Shown here one piece after another: positions 44,343-53,219 of a stretch of DNA of 64,000 nucleotides. The stretch is from Bin87 sp965204395 (GTDB taxonomy: Bacteria > Chloroflexota > Dehalococcoidia > Lucifugimonadales > UBA3495): positions 1,302,001-1,366,000 of the forward strand of contig OZ241987.1 of assembly GCA_965204395.1 (NCBI GenBank), given 5' to 3'. The notes under the pieces are model-generated. The model had not been told where the DNA came from. It worked only from the letters and a program-made list of their open reading frames with translations, and searched no databases. The number at the start of each line of letters is the position of its first letter. The stretch's first letter is position 1. The position numbers were made by a program, and so were the translations under genes.

Positions 44343-45455
44343 TTAGCGGAAGTTGGGCATCACTTTTTCGGCGAACAGGTGCAACGAGCTGGACACCTGG
44401 TCGTAAGACAGGCCCCCGGCGTCCAGGTAGCTGATGAAGTGGGTGACGTGGTTCTCTTCCAGTTCCTTGATGGCTGCCGTGACCTTCTCGGGGCTGCCGA
44501 TGGCTGCCATGCCTTCCTTGCCCCGCTCGGCCACCAGATCCGGCTCGATAAAGGGGTCTTGAACGTAGTGCTCATAGCCACGCACCCCTGAGGCCCGCAC
44601 AACGTCGGAGAGCGGGCGGCGCAGGAAGTCCCCCATGTCGCCAGCCCATTCCAGGCGCGGCACGAGCAGTTCGATGGCTTCCTCGTCGGTGGGAGCCACA
44701 TAAACGTTGCGGACGGCGGCGACCTCGATGTCATCGGGCGCCGTCCCCTCTTCCAGCATCCGCCGGCGGTAGAGGTTAATCAGGTTCTGGTCGGAGTCCG
44801 GCGAAGCAGGGAAGAAACTGCTGCCCACGGTGAACAAACCCCAACGGTTGCGGACGGCGATTTCTACCGATTCCGGGCTGTGCGTGACCGCCATAAATAT
44901 GGGCGGATGCGGCTGCTGCACCGGCTTGGGAATAACCCGCACTTCCGGGAAGCTGAAATAGTCGCCGTCGTAGGAGAAGGTGTCCTCCGTCCACGACCTG
45001 ATAGCGATGTCCATGCCCTCGATGAAACGGTCGCGGGATTCGGCGATGTCCAGGCCGTAGATGTCGAACTCCCGCTTCTGGTAGCCGCGGCCGGCCCCGA
45101 CAATCAGGCGTCCGCGGCTGATAATGTCCAGCGTAGCCAGGTCCTGCGCCAGCCGCAGTGGAGCGTGCCACGGCACTATGGTGCAGGCCACGCCCACTTT
45201 GACCCGCTTGGTCTTGGCGGCGATGGCGGCCAGCAGACTGTGGGGAGAGCTGATGATGCTGTGTTCGCTGAAAGCGTGCTCGGCAATCCACACCGAGTCG
45301 AAGCCCAGTTCCTCCGCCAATTCCGCGCCGCGCAGAATGTCCTCGTAGACCTCGACGTCGGTGCGGCTGACCGGGTTGGGATTGATCTTGCTCTCGTCGG
45401 CGTATTGTTCGTGCAGCAGGGGGCGCTGGCCCACGAAGAAGGCTCCGAATTTCAT
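44343..45455 (-). CDS. LLM-class flavin-dependent oxidoreductase
   Basis: The protein has 370 residues of a luciferase-like TIM barrel. Typical segments are MKFGAFFVGQRPL, GFDSVWIAEHAFSEHSIISS, RVKVGVACTIVPWHAPLRLA, ISRGRLIVGAGRGYQKREFD and PHPPIFMAVTHS. Such enzymes oxidise or monooxygenate diverse organics with FMN or F420. It starts four bases after the ferritin-like gene, so the two form an operon. Confidence 0.92.
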   Translation of the reverse strand: MKFGAFFVGQRPLLHEQYADESKINPNPVSRTDVEVYEDILRGAELAEELGFDSVWIAEHAFSEHSIISSPHSLLAAIAAKTKRVKVGVACTIVPWHAPLRLAQDLATLDIISRGRLIVGAGRGYQKREFDIYGLDIAESRDRFIEGMDIAIRSWTEDTFSYDGDYFSFPEVRVIPKPVQQPHPPIFMAVTHSPESVEIAVRNRWGLFTVGSSFFPASPDSDQNLINLYRRRMLEEGTAPDDIEVAAVRNVYVAPTDEEAIELLVPRLEWAGDMGDFLRRPLSDVVRASGVRGYEHYVQDPFIEPDLVAERGKEGMAAIGSPEKVTAAIKELEENHVTHFISYLDAGGLSYDQVSSSLHLFAEKVMPNFR

Positions 45456-45459
45456 CCGG

Positions 45460-45918
45460 TTAGTCCTCCTGTTCGATCTCGGCGTACACCGCCCGCATGG
45501 AGGCGCCGGAGTCGTCCTCCACCTCGGTGAACCATTTGATGAGAGAGCGGGTCAACTGGTCGACAGACTCATCAACTGAGGCGGCTTCATAGCGCTGGCG
45601 GACGGTGGGCAGGGTTACACGAGATTGGGCTTCGCGCATCCAGACGATCTTTTCCTTGTCGGTCATGTCCGAACCGGCCACGCGCAGCCGCTCGGCAAAT
45701 AGGGCGTCGTCCTTGTCCTCGGGGGTGCCGCCCAACTCACGAATGCGCCGGTCGAAGATGTCCCCGTGGCTGGTCTCGCGCTCGGCTACCACGGAAAGGC
45801 AGGCCTTCAGCCCCGGATGCTCGGTCTTATCGGCCCATGCCTTGAGGTAGGCTCCGGCCCGGTGCTCCTGCAGGCGAATGTCGTTGAGCAGGTCTAGGTA
45901 TTCTGGCTGGTCGGGCAT
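45460..45918 (-). CDS. Ferritin-like-fold hypothetical protein
   Basis: The predicted all-alpha protein has 152 residues. Repeated E-x-x-H pairs (LQEHRAGAYLKAWADK and VVAERETSHGDIFDRRI) resemble metal-binding helices of ferritin/rubrerythrin-like proteins. The second half has fewer ligands (KWFTEVEDD), so a full di-iron site is not certain. Cotranscribed with the downstream LLM oxidoreductase; it could support oxygen-dependent chemistry or protect it, by inference. Confidence 0.65.
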   Translation of the reverse strand: MPDQPEYLDLLNDIRLQEHRAGAYLKAWADKTEHPGLKACLSVVAERETSHGDIFDRRIRELGGTPEDKDDALFAERLRVAGSDMTDKEKIVWMREAQSRVTLPTVRQRYEAASVDESVDQLTRSLIKWFTEVEDDSGASMRAVYAEIEQED

Positions 45919-46119
45919 TGCGATACCTCACTATATCGAGCGTTTGGAAGGCGAAAGCGGGAGCGGCTGCCATCATTTGACAATAAAACACTCGCCGATG
46001 ATTGTCGGGCAGCGCGGTTACAGGCGAGTCTAGTGCGCCGCCCGTGGGGTGTCAAACCTGGCTGCGCCCGACGCGTGATAAAATGCCACCACGAAATCAG
46101 CCCAGTTTCAGGAGCGGTT

Positions 46120-47298
46120 TTGCCTCAATTGACTGAAGCGCAGCGCGGCATGGTCGCCACCATCAGAGAGTTTGTCCGCAGGGAAGTCCAACCTGTCGCC
46201 CAGACAATGGAACACGCCGACGAGTACCCCTTCGAGCTGGTGGAGCGTATGAAGGAGTTGGGCCTGTTCGGCGCGGTGATCCCCGAAGAGTACGGCGGGC
46301 TTGAGCTGGATGTCACGTCCTACGCCCTGGTCATCGAGGAAATCTGCCGGGGATGGATGAGCCTGAGCGGGATACTGAACTCCCACCTCATCATGGCCTA
46401 CATGGTCACGACCCACGGAACACCGGAGCAGAAGGAGCGATTCCTGCCCCTGATGGCCACTGGCGAGAAGCGCGGCGGCATCTGCATCACCGAGCCCAAC
46501 GCGGGCAGCGACGTCCAGGCCATCGAGACTCGCGCCGTCCGCGAAGGCGACGAATACGTGGTAAACGGGAGCAAGAGTCTGATTACCAACGGGCGCCACG
46601 GCAACACCTTCGCCCTGGTCACCAAGACCGACCCGAACGCCGACCCGCCCCGACGCGGCATCAGCATCTTCATCGCCGAGAAGGGGCCGGGCTTCAACGT
46701 GGTGCGGGACATACCGAAGCTGGGCTACAAGGGCGTGGATACCTGCGAACTGTCCTTCGAGGACTACCGCGTATCCGGCGGGAACCTGGTCAGCGGCGAG
46801 GAGGGCAGGGGGTTCTATCAGATAATGAGCGGGCTGGAGCTGGGCCGCATCAATGTTGCCGCCCGCTGCCTGGGTGTGGCGCGGGCCGCGCTGGAAGAAT
46901 CCACGCGATACGCCAGGCAGCGCCAAACCTTCGGCAAACCCATCGGAGAACACCAGAGCGTGCAGATAATGCTGGCCAACATGGCGACCCAGATACAGGC
47001 GGCCCACCTGATGGTGCTCCACGCCGCCGAGAAGAAGGACCGGGGCGAGCGCGCCGACATGGAGGCAGGAATGGCCAAGCTGTTCGCCAGCGAGATGTGT
47101 TTGCAGGTCGCCACCGACGCCATGCGCATCCACGGAGGCTACGGCTACACCCAGGACCTGACGCTGGAGCGCCACTTCCGCGACGCTCCGCTGATGATGA
47201 TCGGAGAGGGAACCAACGAGATTCAGCGCCTGGTCATCGCCCGCCATCTGCTCAACAACTACCCCACCGGCGACTTCCTGTACGAGTCGGGCTTGTAG
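46120..47298 (+). CDS. Acyl-CoA dehydrogenase
   Basis: An FAD enzyme of 392 residues introducing a double bond into an acyl-CoA and passing electrons to ETF. Motifs: EEYGGLELDV, CITEPNAGSD, SKSLITNG, FEDYRV, QTFGKPIGEHQSVQ, IHGGYGYTQDL and the catalytic glutamate in GEGTNEIQR. The TTG at 46120 is preferred as start: it gives MPQLTEAQRGMVATIREF and has AGGAGC seven bases upstream, whereas the longer open frame is not conserved-looking. First of three genes with MmgE/PrpD and CaiB/BaiF proteins. Confidence 0.93.
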   Translation: MPQLTEAQRGMVATIREFVRREVQPVAQTMEHADEYPFELVERMKELGLFGAVIPEEYGGLELDVTSYALVIEEICRGWMSLSGILNSHLIMAYMVTTHGTPEQKERFLPLMATGEKRGGICITEPNAGSDVQAIETRAVREGDEYVVNGSKSLITNGRHGNTFALVTKTDPNADPPRRGISIFIAEKGPGFNVVRDIPKLGYKGVDTCELSFEDYRVSGGNLVSGEEGRGFYQIMSGLELGRINVAARCLGVARAALEESTRYARQRQTFGKPIGEHQSVQIMLANMATQIQAAHLMVLHAAEKKDRGERADMEAGMAKLFASEMCLQVATDAMRIHGGYGYTQDLTLERHFRDAPLMMIGEGTNEIQRLVIARHLLNNYPTGDFLYESGL

Positions 47299-47402
47299 GC
47301 GGGCTGGATTCGGCGAGTACATTACGCTGATGCGAACCGGTCGGACGCGACAAATAGTATTTTGATAACCGTCGTTGTAATACTTGCTGGAGGTCATCTG
47401 AA

Positions 47403-48800
47403 ATGGTTCGGAACAACAACGAAACCGGTATGACCCGCGTCCTGGGCAACTTCGCGCAGGCGCTCGATTACGAGGATCTGCCGCCGGAGGTGATCGACTG
47501 GGCCAAGTACCTGTGCCTGGACTTCGCCGCAGTCACGCTCAACGGCTCCACCACCGGCTCGGCGCGCGCCGTCGTTGATGCGCTGCAGCGGCTGGACCGC
47601 TCCGGGCCGTCGGTGATCGTGGGTACGCCCTATCGAGCGCTGCCGGAGTACGCTTCGATGGCCAACGGCACCGCCTTTCACAGCATAGAGATGGACGACG
47701 TGAACAACGAGGCGTCGCTGCATCCGGGCGTGGTGGCCTTTACCACCGCCCTTTCGATGGCCGACCTGGCCCATGTGTCGGGCAAGGACTTCATCGCCGC
47801 AGTGGTTGCGGGGTACGACGTCATCGTGCGGCTGGGCCGCGCATTGCAGCCTGCCGAGCATTACGGGCGGGGTTTCCATCCCACCGGCACCTGCGGGGCT
47901 TTCGGCGCTGCGGTAGTGGCCGGGCGGCTGCTGGGGCTGCGGGGCGACGACTTCATCCACGCCCTGGGCATCGCGGGCAGCCAGACCGCCGGCAGCATGG
48001 AGTACCTGGCGCAGGGAGCCTGGACCAAGCGACTCCATCCCGGCTGGGCCTCGCACAGCGGTTCGTGGGCGGCCCTGCTGGCCCGCTCCGGCTACACCGG
48101 CCCCACCACCATCCTCGAGGGGCGCGACGGCTTCCTGCAAGCCTATTCCGGCGACCCCGACATGTCGCTGGTGCTGCAAGACCTGGGGGACGAATATCTG
48201 ATTACCCGCACGGCAATCAAGCCCCATGCTTGCTGCCGTTACAAGCAGGGACCCATAGACTGCCTGATAGACATCCGCAACACCCATGGTCTGGAGGCCG
48301 ATGACGTCGAGGAAGTGACCGTGGGATTACTCAGCGGCGGTTTCAAGATAATAGCGTCTCCGGAAGAGGACAAGGCCAACCCCAAAACAGTCGTGGATAT
48401 GCAGTTCTCCATGCCCTTCGGCGCGGCGGTGGCCCTGGCCTATGGCCGCGCGTCGCTGGAGGAATACGCCGACGGAGTGCCTGACCGCCCGGAGATAAAG
48501 CGCATCCTGCCGCGGGTGAAGTGTGTGACCGACCCGGAGGTGGACGCCCACTTCCCCCGCGAGTGGCGCGCCTGGGCTGAGGTCTCCACCGCCGACGGAC
48601 GCTGCCTGCGCAGCGACATCCGATACCCCAAGGGCGACCCGGAGAATGCCTTGTCGTGGGACGAACTAAAAGATAAGTTCGCCGTCCTTACCGCGACGGT
48701 CATCAGCCCGGAACGCCAGCAACAAATCATCGCCGCCATAGAATCGCTGGACGAAATGGAGGACGTGCGAGAGCTGGCAGCCCTCCTGTCCACTGAATAG
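47403..48800 (+). CDS. MmgE/PrpD-family protein
   Basis: The protein has 465 residues of the 2-methylcitrate dehydratase / cis-aconitate decarboxylase superfamily. Family segments include LCLDFAAVTLNGSTTGSARA, NGTAFHSIEMDDVNNEASLH, the histidine-rich SLHPGVV and KPHACCRYKQGPID. A CTGGAGG Shine-Dalgarno precedes the ATG. The substrate is probably a short di- or tricarboxylate; the neighbours suggest its CoA thioester is oxidised. Confidence 0.9.
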   Translation: MVRNNNETGMTRVLGNFAQALDYEDLPPEVIDWAKYLCLDFAAVTLNGSTTGSARAVVDALQRLDRSGPSVIVGTPYRALPEYASMANGTAFHSIEMDDVNNEASLHPGVVAFTTALSMADLAHVSGKDFIAAVVAGYDVIVRLGRALQPAEHYGRGFHPTGTCGAFGAAVVAGRLLGLRGDDFIHALGIAGSQTAGSMEYLAQGAWTKRLHPGWASHSGSWAALLARSGYTGPTTILEGRDGFLQAYSGDPDMSLVLQDLGDEYLITRTAIKPHACCRYKQGPIDCLIDIRNTHGLEADDVEEVTVGLLSGGFKIIASPEEDKANPKTVVDMQFSMPFGAAVALAYGRASLEEYADGVPDRPEIKRILPRVKCVTDPEVDAHFPREWRAWAEVSTADGRCLRSDIRYPKGDPENALSWDELKDKFAVLTATVISPERQQQIIAAIESLDEMEDVRELAALLSTE

Positions 48801-48831
48801 AGCATCAAGCAGTGAAGATGGGCAAGAGAAT

Positions 48832-50034
48832 ATGACCCCTCCGATGCAAGGTGTCCGCATCCTCGAAATGTCACAGGCTATCGCCGGTCCCATGGCGGCG
48901 CGGACGATGGGCGACCTGGGCGCTGAGATAATCAAGATCGAGCAGCCCGGCGTGGGGGATATGTCGCGGCGCATCGGCCCCCACTTCCTCGGCGGCGAAA
49001 GCGCTTATTACCTGAACTTCAACCGCAACAAGAAGAGCGCAACCATAGACCTGCGAACTCCGGAGGGGCGGGAAGTCTGCCGCCGGCTCGTAGCCGTGTC
49101 CGACGTGGTGTTGGAAGCATTCCGGCCCTCGGTGCTGGAGCGCCTGGGACTGGGCTACGAATCGTTGCAGGCAATCAACCCTTCCATCATCGCCTGCTCG
49201 CTGTCGGCCTTCGGGCAAGAGGGGCCGTACCGTGAGCGGCCCGGCTTCGACGGCATCGTGCAGGCCATGGGCGGCGGGATGAGCGTCACCGGCAACCCCG
49301 GCCAGCCGCCGGTGTTCATGGGCTTTCCGGTGGGCGACATGGTCGGCGGCTACGTGGCCGCCTTGAGCATCGCCTCCGCGTTGTACGGGCGGCGGTGCAC
49401 CGGCGAGGGGCGCCACCTGGACATCTCCCTGCTGGACGTTCAGATTGCCCTGCAAGCCCACCTGGGGCAGTTCTACCTCGTGTCCGGCGAGGTGCCGCAG
49501 CCCATCGGCTCCAGCCACCCGTCTAACCTGCCCGTGGGCGCCTTCCAATGCTCCGACGGCAAATACGTGCAGGTTCACTGCGCCAGCCAGGAATTCGCCA
49601 TGAAGACCCTGCGCATGATGGCCGGCGAAATCGAAGCGCTGCGGGGCATGGATGAAGACCCGCGCTTCACCACCGCCCCCGCCCGTATCGAGAACCGCGA
49701 TGCGCTCGAAGCAGCCCTGACCGCAGGCTTCATTACGAAGCCGCGCGCCGAGTGGGAGCAACTGCTGCTGAAGTACGATGTGCCCGGCGGCCCGGTCAAC
49801 AACATCGGCGAGGCCCTGGCCGACCCGCAGGTGCAGCTGCGCGACATGGTGGTGGAAATCGACCATCCGGTCGCCGGCGCCTACCGCACCGCGGGCAACC
49901 CCATCAAGACCGGCAGCCCCGATAGCTTCGCGCCGCCGCCAACCCTGGGCCAGGATACCGAAGCCGTCCTGACCGGGCTACTGGGATATAGCGGCGCGGA
50001 AGTGGCGGCGCTGCGCGAAGCGGGAGCGGTTTAA
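48832..50034 (+). CDS. CaiB/BaiF-family (type III) CoA-transferase
   Basis: The protein has 400 residues. It transfers CoA between carboxylic acids through an aspartyl-CoA intermediate. The N-terminal RILEMSQAIAGPMAARTMGD, the FNRNKKSATIDLRTPEGREV segment and FPVGDMVGGYVAALSIASAL are typical; the active-site aspartate is probably the one in GFPVGDMVGG. It follows the MmgE/PrpD gene by 31 bases. Together with the acyl-CoA dehydrogenase it forms a pathway for activation and oxidation of an unidentified acid. Confidence 0.92.
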   Translation: MTPPMQGVRILEMSQAIAGPMAARTMGDLGAEIIKIEQPGVGDMSRRIGPHFLGGESAYYLNFNRNKKSATIDLRTPEGREVCRRLVAVSDVVLEAFRPSVLERLGLGYESLQAINPSIIACSLSAFGQEGPYRERPGFDGIVQAMGGGMSVTGNPGQPPVFMGFPVGDMVGGYVAALSIASALYGRRCTGEGRHLDISLLDVQIALQAHLGQFYLVSGEVPQPIGSSHPSNLPVGAFQCSDGKYVQVHCASQEFAMKTLRMMAGEIEALRGMDEDPRFTTAPARIENRDALEAALTAGFITKPRAEWEQLLLKYDVPGGPVNNIGEALADPQVQLRDMVVEIDHPVAGAYRTAGNPIKTGSPDSFAPPPTLGQDTEAVLTGLLGYSGAEVAALREAGAV

Positions 50035-50099
50035 TCCCCCAGTCCACCGAAAGGATGAGTGTGGCGGTGGCGAGCACCCATCGGATGCTACCACCGGAG

Positions 50100-50701
50100 C
50101 GCCCGACCGCGTTCCCGTCGCCTTCGACGATGACCGCCTGGTGGCCAACGCTTGACTGACCCTGCCGGTCACCGAGGCGCACCATCTGGGAGTGGGCGAG
50201 TTGGTGGACCACCAAGTTGACCGGGGAGATGCGCCGCATCATCTGGCGGGTGAAGCCCACCCCCGGCTCCCAACTGGCGTTGTTCGCCACCTGTAGATAT
50301 CACGCCTTCATCACCGACCGGGAGGGCGACACCTCGGAACTGAAGGCTGACTATCGCCGCCACGCCGACGTGAAGAAGGCCATTCGCGATCTCAACTACA
50401 GCGTGGGGCTGAACCACTTTCCCACGGGACGTTTTCCCGCCAACGCCGCCCGGCTGGCCGTCCAGAGCTTGCCCCGTACTCTATACGGAGTGAATGCCCA
50501 TAACGTGGCTCGCTGGGCGGCGCGCATCGGGTGGGGGAGTCGGTGGCAACCACCAAGACCCTCCGACGACGCCTCTTCTCTCTGGCCGGATGCCTCACCC
50601 TGCATCTCCCCCAAAATTGGCCCTGGGAAAACCAGTTCAGCTCCGTCCGGTCGCGATTGCGCGCTCTACCGCTCCCTTCCTGTACGCGCAGCTACGTCTG
50701 A
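50100..50701 (+). pseudogene. IS1380-family transposase remnant with central deletion
   Basis: Decayed N-terminal and C-terminal parts of an IS1380 transposase are joined. The first part reads VPVAFDDDRLVANA, a TGA, then LTLPVTEAHHLGVGELVDHQ. The second, after loss of the catalytic centre, reads LALFATCRYHAFITDREGD, LNYSVGLNHFPTGRFPANAA and, after a frameshift, TTKTLRRRLFSLAGCLTLHL. It ends at the TGA at 50699-50701. No terminal repeats were identified. Confidence 0.75.
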
Positions 50702-50947
50702 CCCGTCCGCCGAACTGCCTCGCAGAGTTGCGCCCAGGCTGGGACCTGGTGTTTTCCGCCGGCGATTTGCGCTGATGATCGCTCCCAACGCCGCTGCCAC
50801 GGGCCGTAAGCCCGGCTCCGGTTCGTTGCGGCTGAACATCTTCCCAAGTTCGCCTGCTGTGTTGGCGTGTCAGCGTTCCCGACTTCGTAAGTCGCCCCTT
50901 CGCCAAGCGCCGTTTCGGAGCCACGTACAGGTAATTCATCAGGACCG

Positions 50948-50976
50948 TTGACAACCTTCGAGCGCTTGACTATGAT
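50948..50976 (+). promoter_or_regulatory. Promoter of the riboswitch-controlled transporter operon
   Basis: Consensus TTGACA (50948-50953), exactly 17 bases, TATGAT (50971-50976). Predicted transcription start is near 50983, just upstream of the cobalamin riboswitch. Confidence 0.8.
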
Positions 50977-51009
50977 CTGAGCTAACGATAGCCCATTAAC
51001 AATCGAATA

Positions 51010-51185
51010 GCACCCCCGGCGCACCATTACGGTTTAATAGGGAAGGCGGTGAAAAACCGCCGCGGTTGCGCCACTGTAAGCGGGGAGCCGACTGACGAAA
51101 ACCACTGTCCACCAACATGGATGGGAAGGTGTCGGTCAGGTGCTGATCCGCAAGCCAGGAGACCTGCCCGGGAAGGTGGAGCACT
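51010..51185 (+). ncRNA. Cobalamin (B12) riboswitch
   Basis: The conserved elements occur in order: GGGAAGGCGGTGAAAAACCG (51040 onward), GCGCCACTGTAAGCGG near 51069-51083, and the B12 box GCCAGGAGACCTGCC at 51154-51168. The aptamer is preceded by a strong promoter and followed by an intrinsic terminator at 51265. Binding of a cobalamin would therefore switch off the downstream transporter genes by termination. The class (adenosyl- or aquo-cobalamin) was not determined. Confidence 0.93.
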
Positions 51186-51264
51186 ACTCTGCGCCAAACA
51201 GAGATAGGCCCATCGGATTCCCAGTCGAATACGACAGGAAATCCCGAGGCTAACGAAAGATTTC

Positions 51265-51299
51265 AACCCCGGCAGAGTAGATGCCGGGGTTTCTGTTTG
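51265..51299 (+). terminator. Riboswitch-linked intrinsic terminator
   Basis: Perfect 9-bp stem AACCCCGGC/GCCGGGGTT with a 9-base loop followed by TCTGTTTGTT. Lies between the aptamer and the transporter gene and is the likely expression platform. Confidence 0.8.
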
Positions 51300-51405
51300 T
51301 TCAGTCGCGACTTCCGACCGCAAGAACGAAAACGGTCCCGGCGTCTCTCATTTCCCAATCAGGACACAAGTCTGGTCAACATCACAGCGGGAAAGGAGCA
51401 GCACA

Positions 51406-53106
51406 ATGAGACCTACCGGACGATTCTTCACCGTCATCCTGGCGACCATGACCCTATGGATTCTGGCCTGTGGCGGCGCTCAACAACCGGATGCAGCGCC
51501 ACAATCCTCCGCGCCGGTTGACACCGCGCCGGTCGCGACCGCAGCGCCCCAGGTCCAGGCCCAACCCACGCCCGTGCCAACCGCGGCGATGCAGAGTGAG
51601 CCGGTAGAACTGCGGGTGGGCGCCGTCGCCGATACCTACCGAAACGACGCGAATGATATGAGCCGCCTGAACATCGGCATGTACCCCCTCAACGTGAACA
51701 TTTTCGACCAGTTGGTGCTGGTGAACCATGATTTCCAGCTTGAGCCGATGCTGGCAGAATCATGGGAGTACCGCCAAGACACCGGGTCTTGGCGTTTCCA
51801 CCTGCGGGAAGACGTGGCGTTTCATGACGGCCAGGCATTCACCTCCCAGGCCGTGGTCGAAATGGTGGCGACGTACTGGTCCCAGGGCGCGGGCGGAAAC
51901 CGGCTGAGGATCGACGCAAGTTCAGCCGCCGCGGTGGACGAGTTCACCGTGGACATAACACCCGTCAAGCCGCACCTGCGGCTGCCCGAGGAACTGGCTC
52001 ACTCGGCCTACGGCGTACGGGCTCCTGGAGCCAACCCGCTCGACGGGGTGCACATAGGCTCCGGCCCATTCCAATACGTCGAGTACGTCAAGGACGATCA
52101 CATTGCGGCAGGGAAAAACACCGAATACTGGGGAGCGGTTCCCCGGGTTGACCGGATCGAATTTCGCTTCATGCCAGACCCCAACACGCGCATCCTGGCG
52201 CTCCAAGCCGGGGATGTGGACGTGATCTTTGATGTCCCGCCCGAAGCAACCTCGTTGCTCGAAGGTTTGGACGATATCCAGGTACTGCCCACCGGTATCA
52301 GCGCCAGCCAGTACATCATGGTGCTGCTCACCGGAGAAGAGCCGTATGTCCTGACCCAGGACATCATGGTCCGTGAAGCCCTGGGCTACGCCATCGACCG
52401 TGAGGCAATCCTGGAAGTCTCGTTCGACGGCTATGCCGAGGCCAGCCAACTCTTCAGCCCGCCGGGGGTTTTGGGAGAGTACGCGGACCGCATCGTGGGT
52501 TATGAATACGATCCCGACCGGGCCAGGTCTTTGCTGGCGGAGGCCGGATGGACGGCGCCGGATGGGGCTGATATACGGGAGAAGGAAGGCCAGCCCCTGA
52601 CCCTGGAGTTCATCAACGGATTTCCCGCAGGGCCGGAGAATGGACAGACTGCGGAGATCATCCAGGCTCAACTGAGAGAGGTCGGAATAGACCTCAAGGT
52701 CACCAACGTCCCCGACAATGCAACCTATTCGAACCTCCTCAAGGACAAGCGGGGGGACCTGTTCCTTGAGATAGGGAACCAGAACAGCCCCTCCGCGTGT
52801 TTCCTGGCCAGTCTCTTCTACAGCCGTTACGAGACGCCCGGATCGTACGCCCGGGGTTTCGGTCCGGGTCCCCTGGGCTGGCCGCATTATGACGACGCAA
52901 TCGACGCCTGCAATGGCGCTCTCACCACCGGCGAGGCCGCGATGCACCGGGCCGACGCCATCGGCATCCTGGTGGATGAGTCCAGGTCATTGATCCCTCT
53001 GGTGGGCATCACGCGAATCTACGCGGCGCGCGACTATGTGCAGGACTTCGATCCTCACCCGGTCCGGCTGCACGTGCGGTGGGAATCTCTCACGGCCAAC
53101 CGGTGA
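51406..53106 (+). CDS. ABC transporter substrate-binding lipoprotein (nickel/peptide type, SBP_bac_5)
   Basis: The protein has 566 residues. The signal peptide ends in a lipobox ILAC (Cys22), followed by a Pro/Ala/Thr-rich linker of about 45 residues. The SBP_bac_5 domain has FDQLVLVNHDFQLEPMLAES, WRFHLREDVAFHDGQAF and REALGYAIDREAIL. AAAGGAG precedes the ATG. Because a cobalamin riboswitch controls it, the ligand is most likely cobalt or a corrinoid/cobinamide, although the family also binds nickel and peptides. The two following genes encode the permeases. Confidence 0.9.
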   Translation: MRPTGRFFTVILATMTLWILACGGAQQPDAAPQSSAPVDTAPVATAAPQVQAQPTPVPTAAMQSEPVELRVGAVADTYRNDANDMSRLNIGMYPLNVNIFDQLVLVNHDFQLEPMLAESWEYRQDTGSWRFHLREDVAFHDGQAFTSQAVVEMVATYWSQGAGGNRLRIDASSAAAVDEFTVDITPVKPHLRLPEELAHSAYGVRAPGANPLDGVHIGSGPFQYVEYVKDDHIAAGKNTEYWGAVPRVDRIEFRFMPDPNTRILALQAGDVDVIFDVPPEATSLLEGLDDIQVLPTGISASQYIMVLLTGEEPYVLTQDIMVREALGYAIDREAILEVSFDGYAEASQLFSPPGVLGEYADRIVGYEYDPDRARSLLAEAGWTAPDGADIREKEGQPLTLEFINGFPAGPENGQTAEIIQAQLREVGIDLKVTNVPDNATYSNLLKDKRGDLFLEIGNQNSPSACFLASLFYSRYETPGSYARGFGPGPLGWPHYDDAIDACNGALTTGEAAMHRADAIGILVDESRSLIPLVGITRIYAARDYVQDFDPHPVRLHVRWESLTANR

Positions 53107-53219
53107 TTGCGTAGGACCAGCGGCTTCCACCGGCCCAAAACCTTGTTCAACTCAAGACGGCGGCGGGCTGCTCAATCCGGCCCGCCGCCACGCCGCCGGC
53201 GTAGAACAGGAGGACGCGT

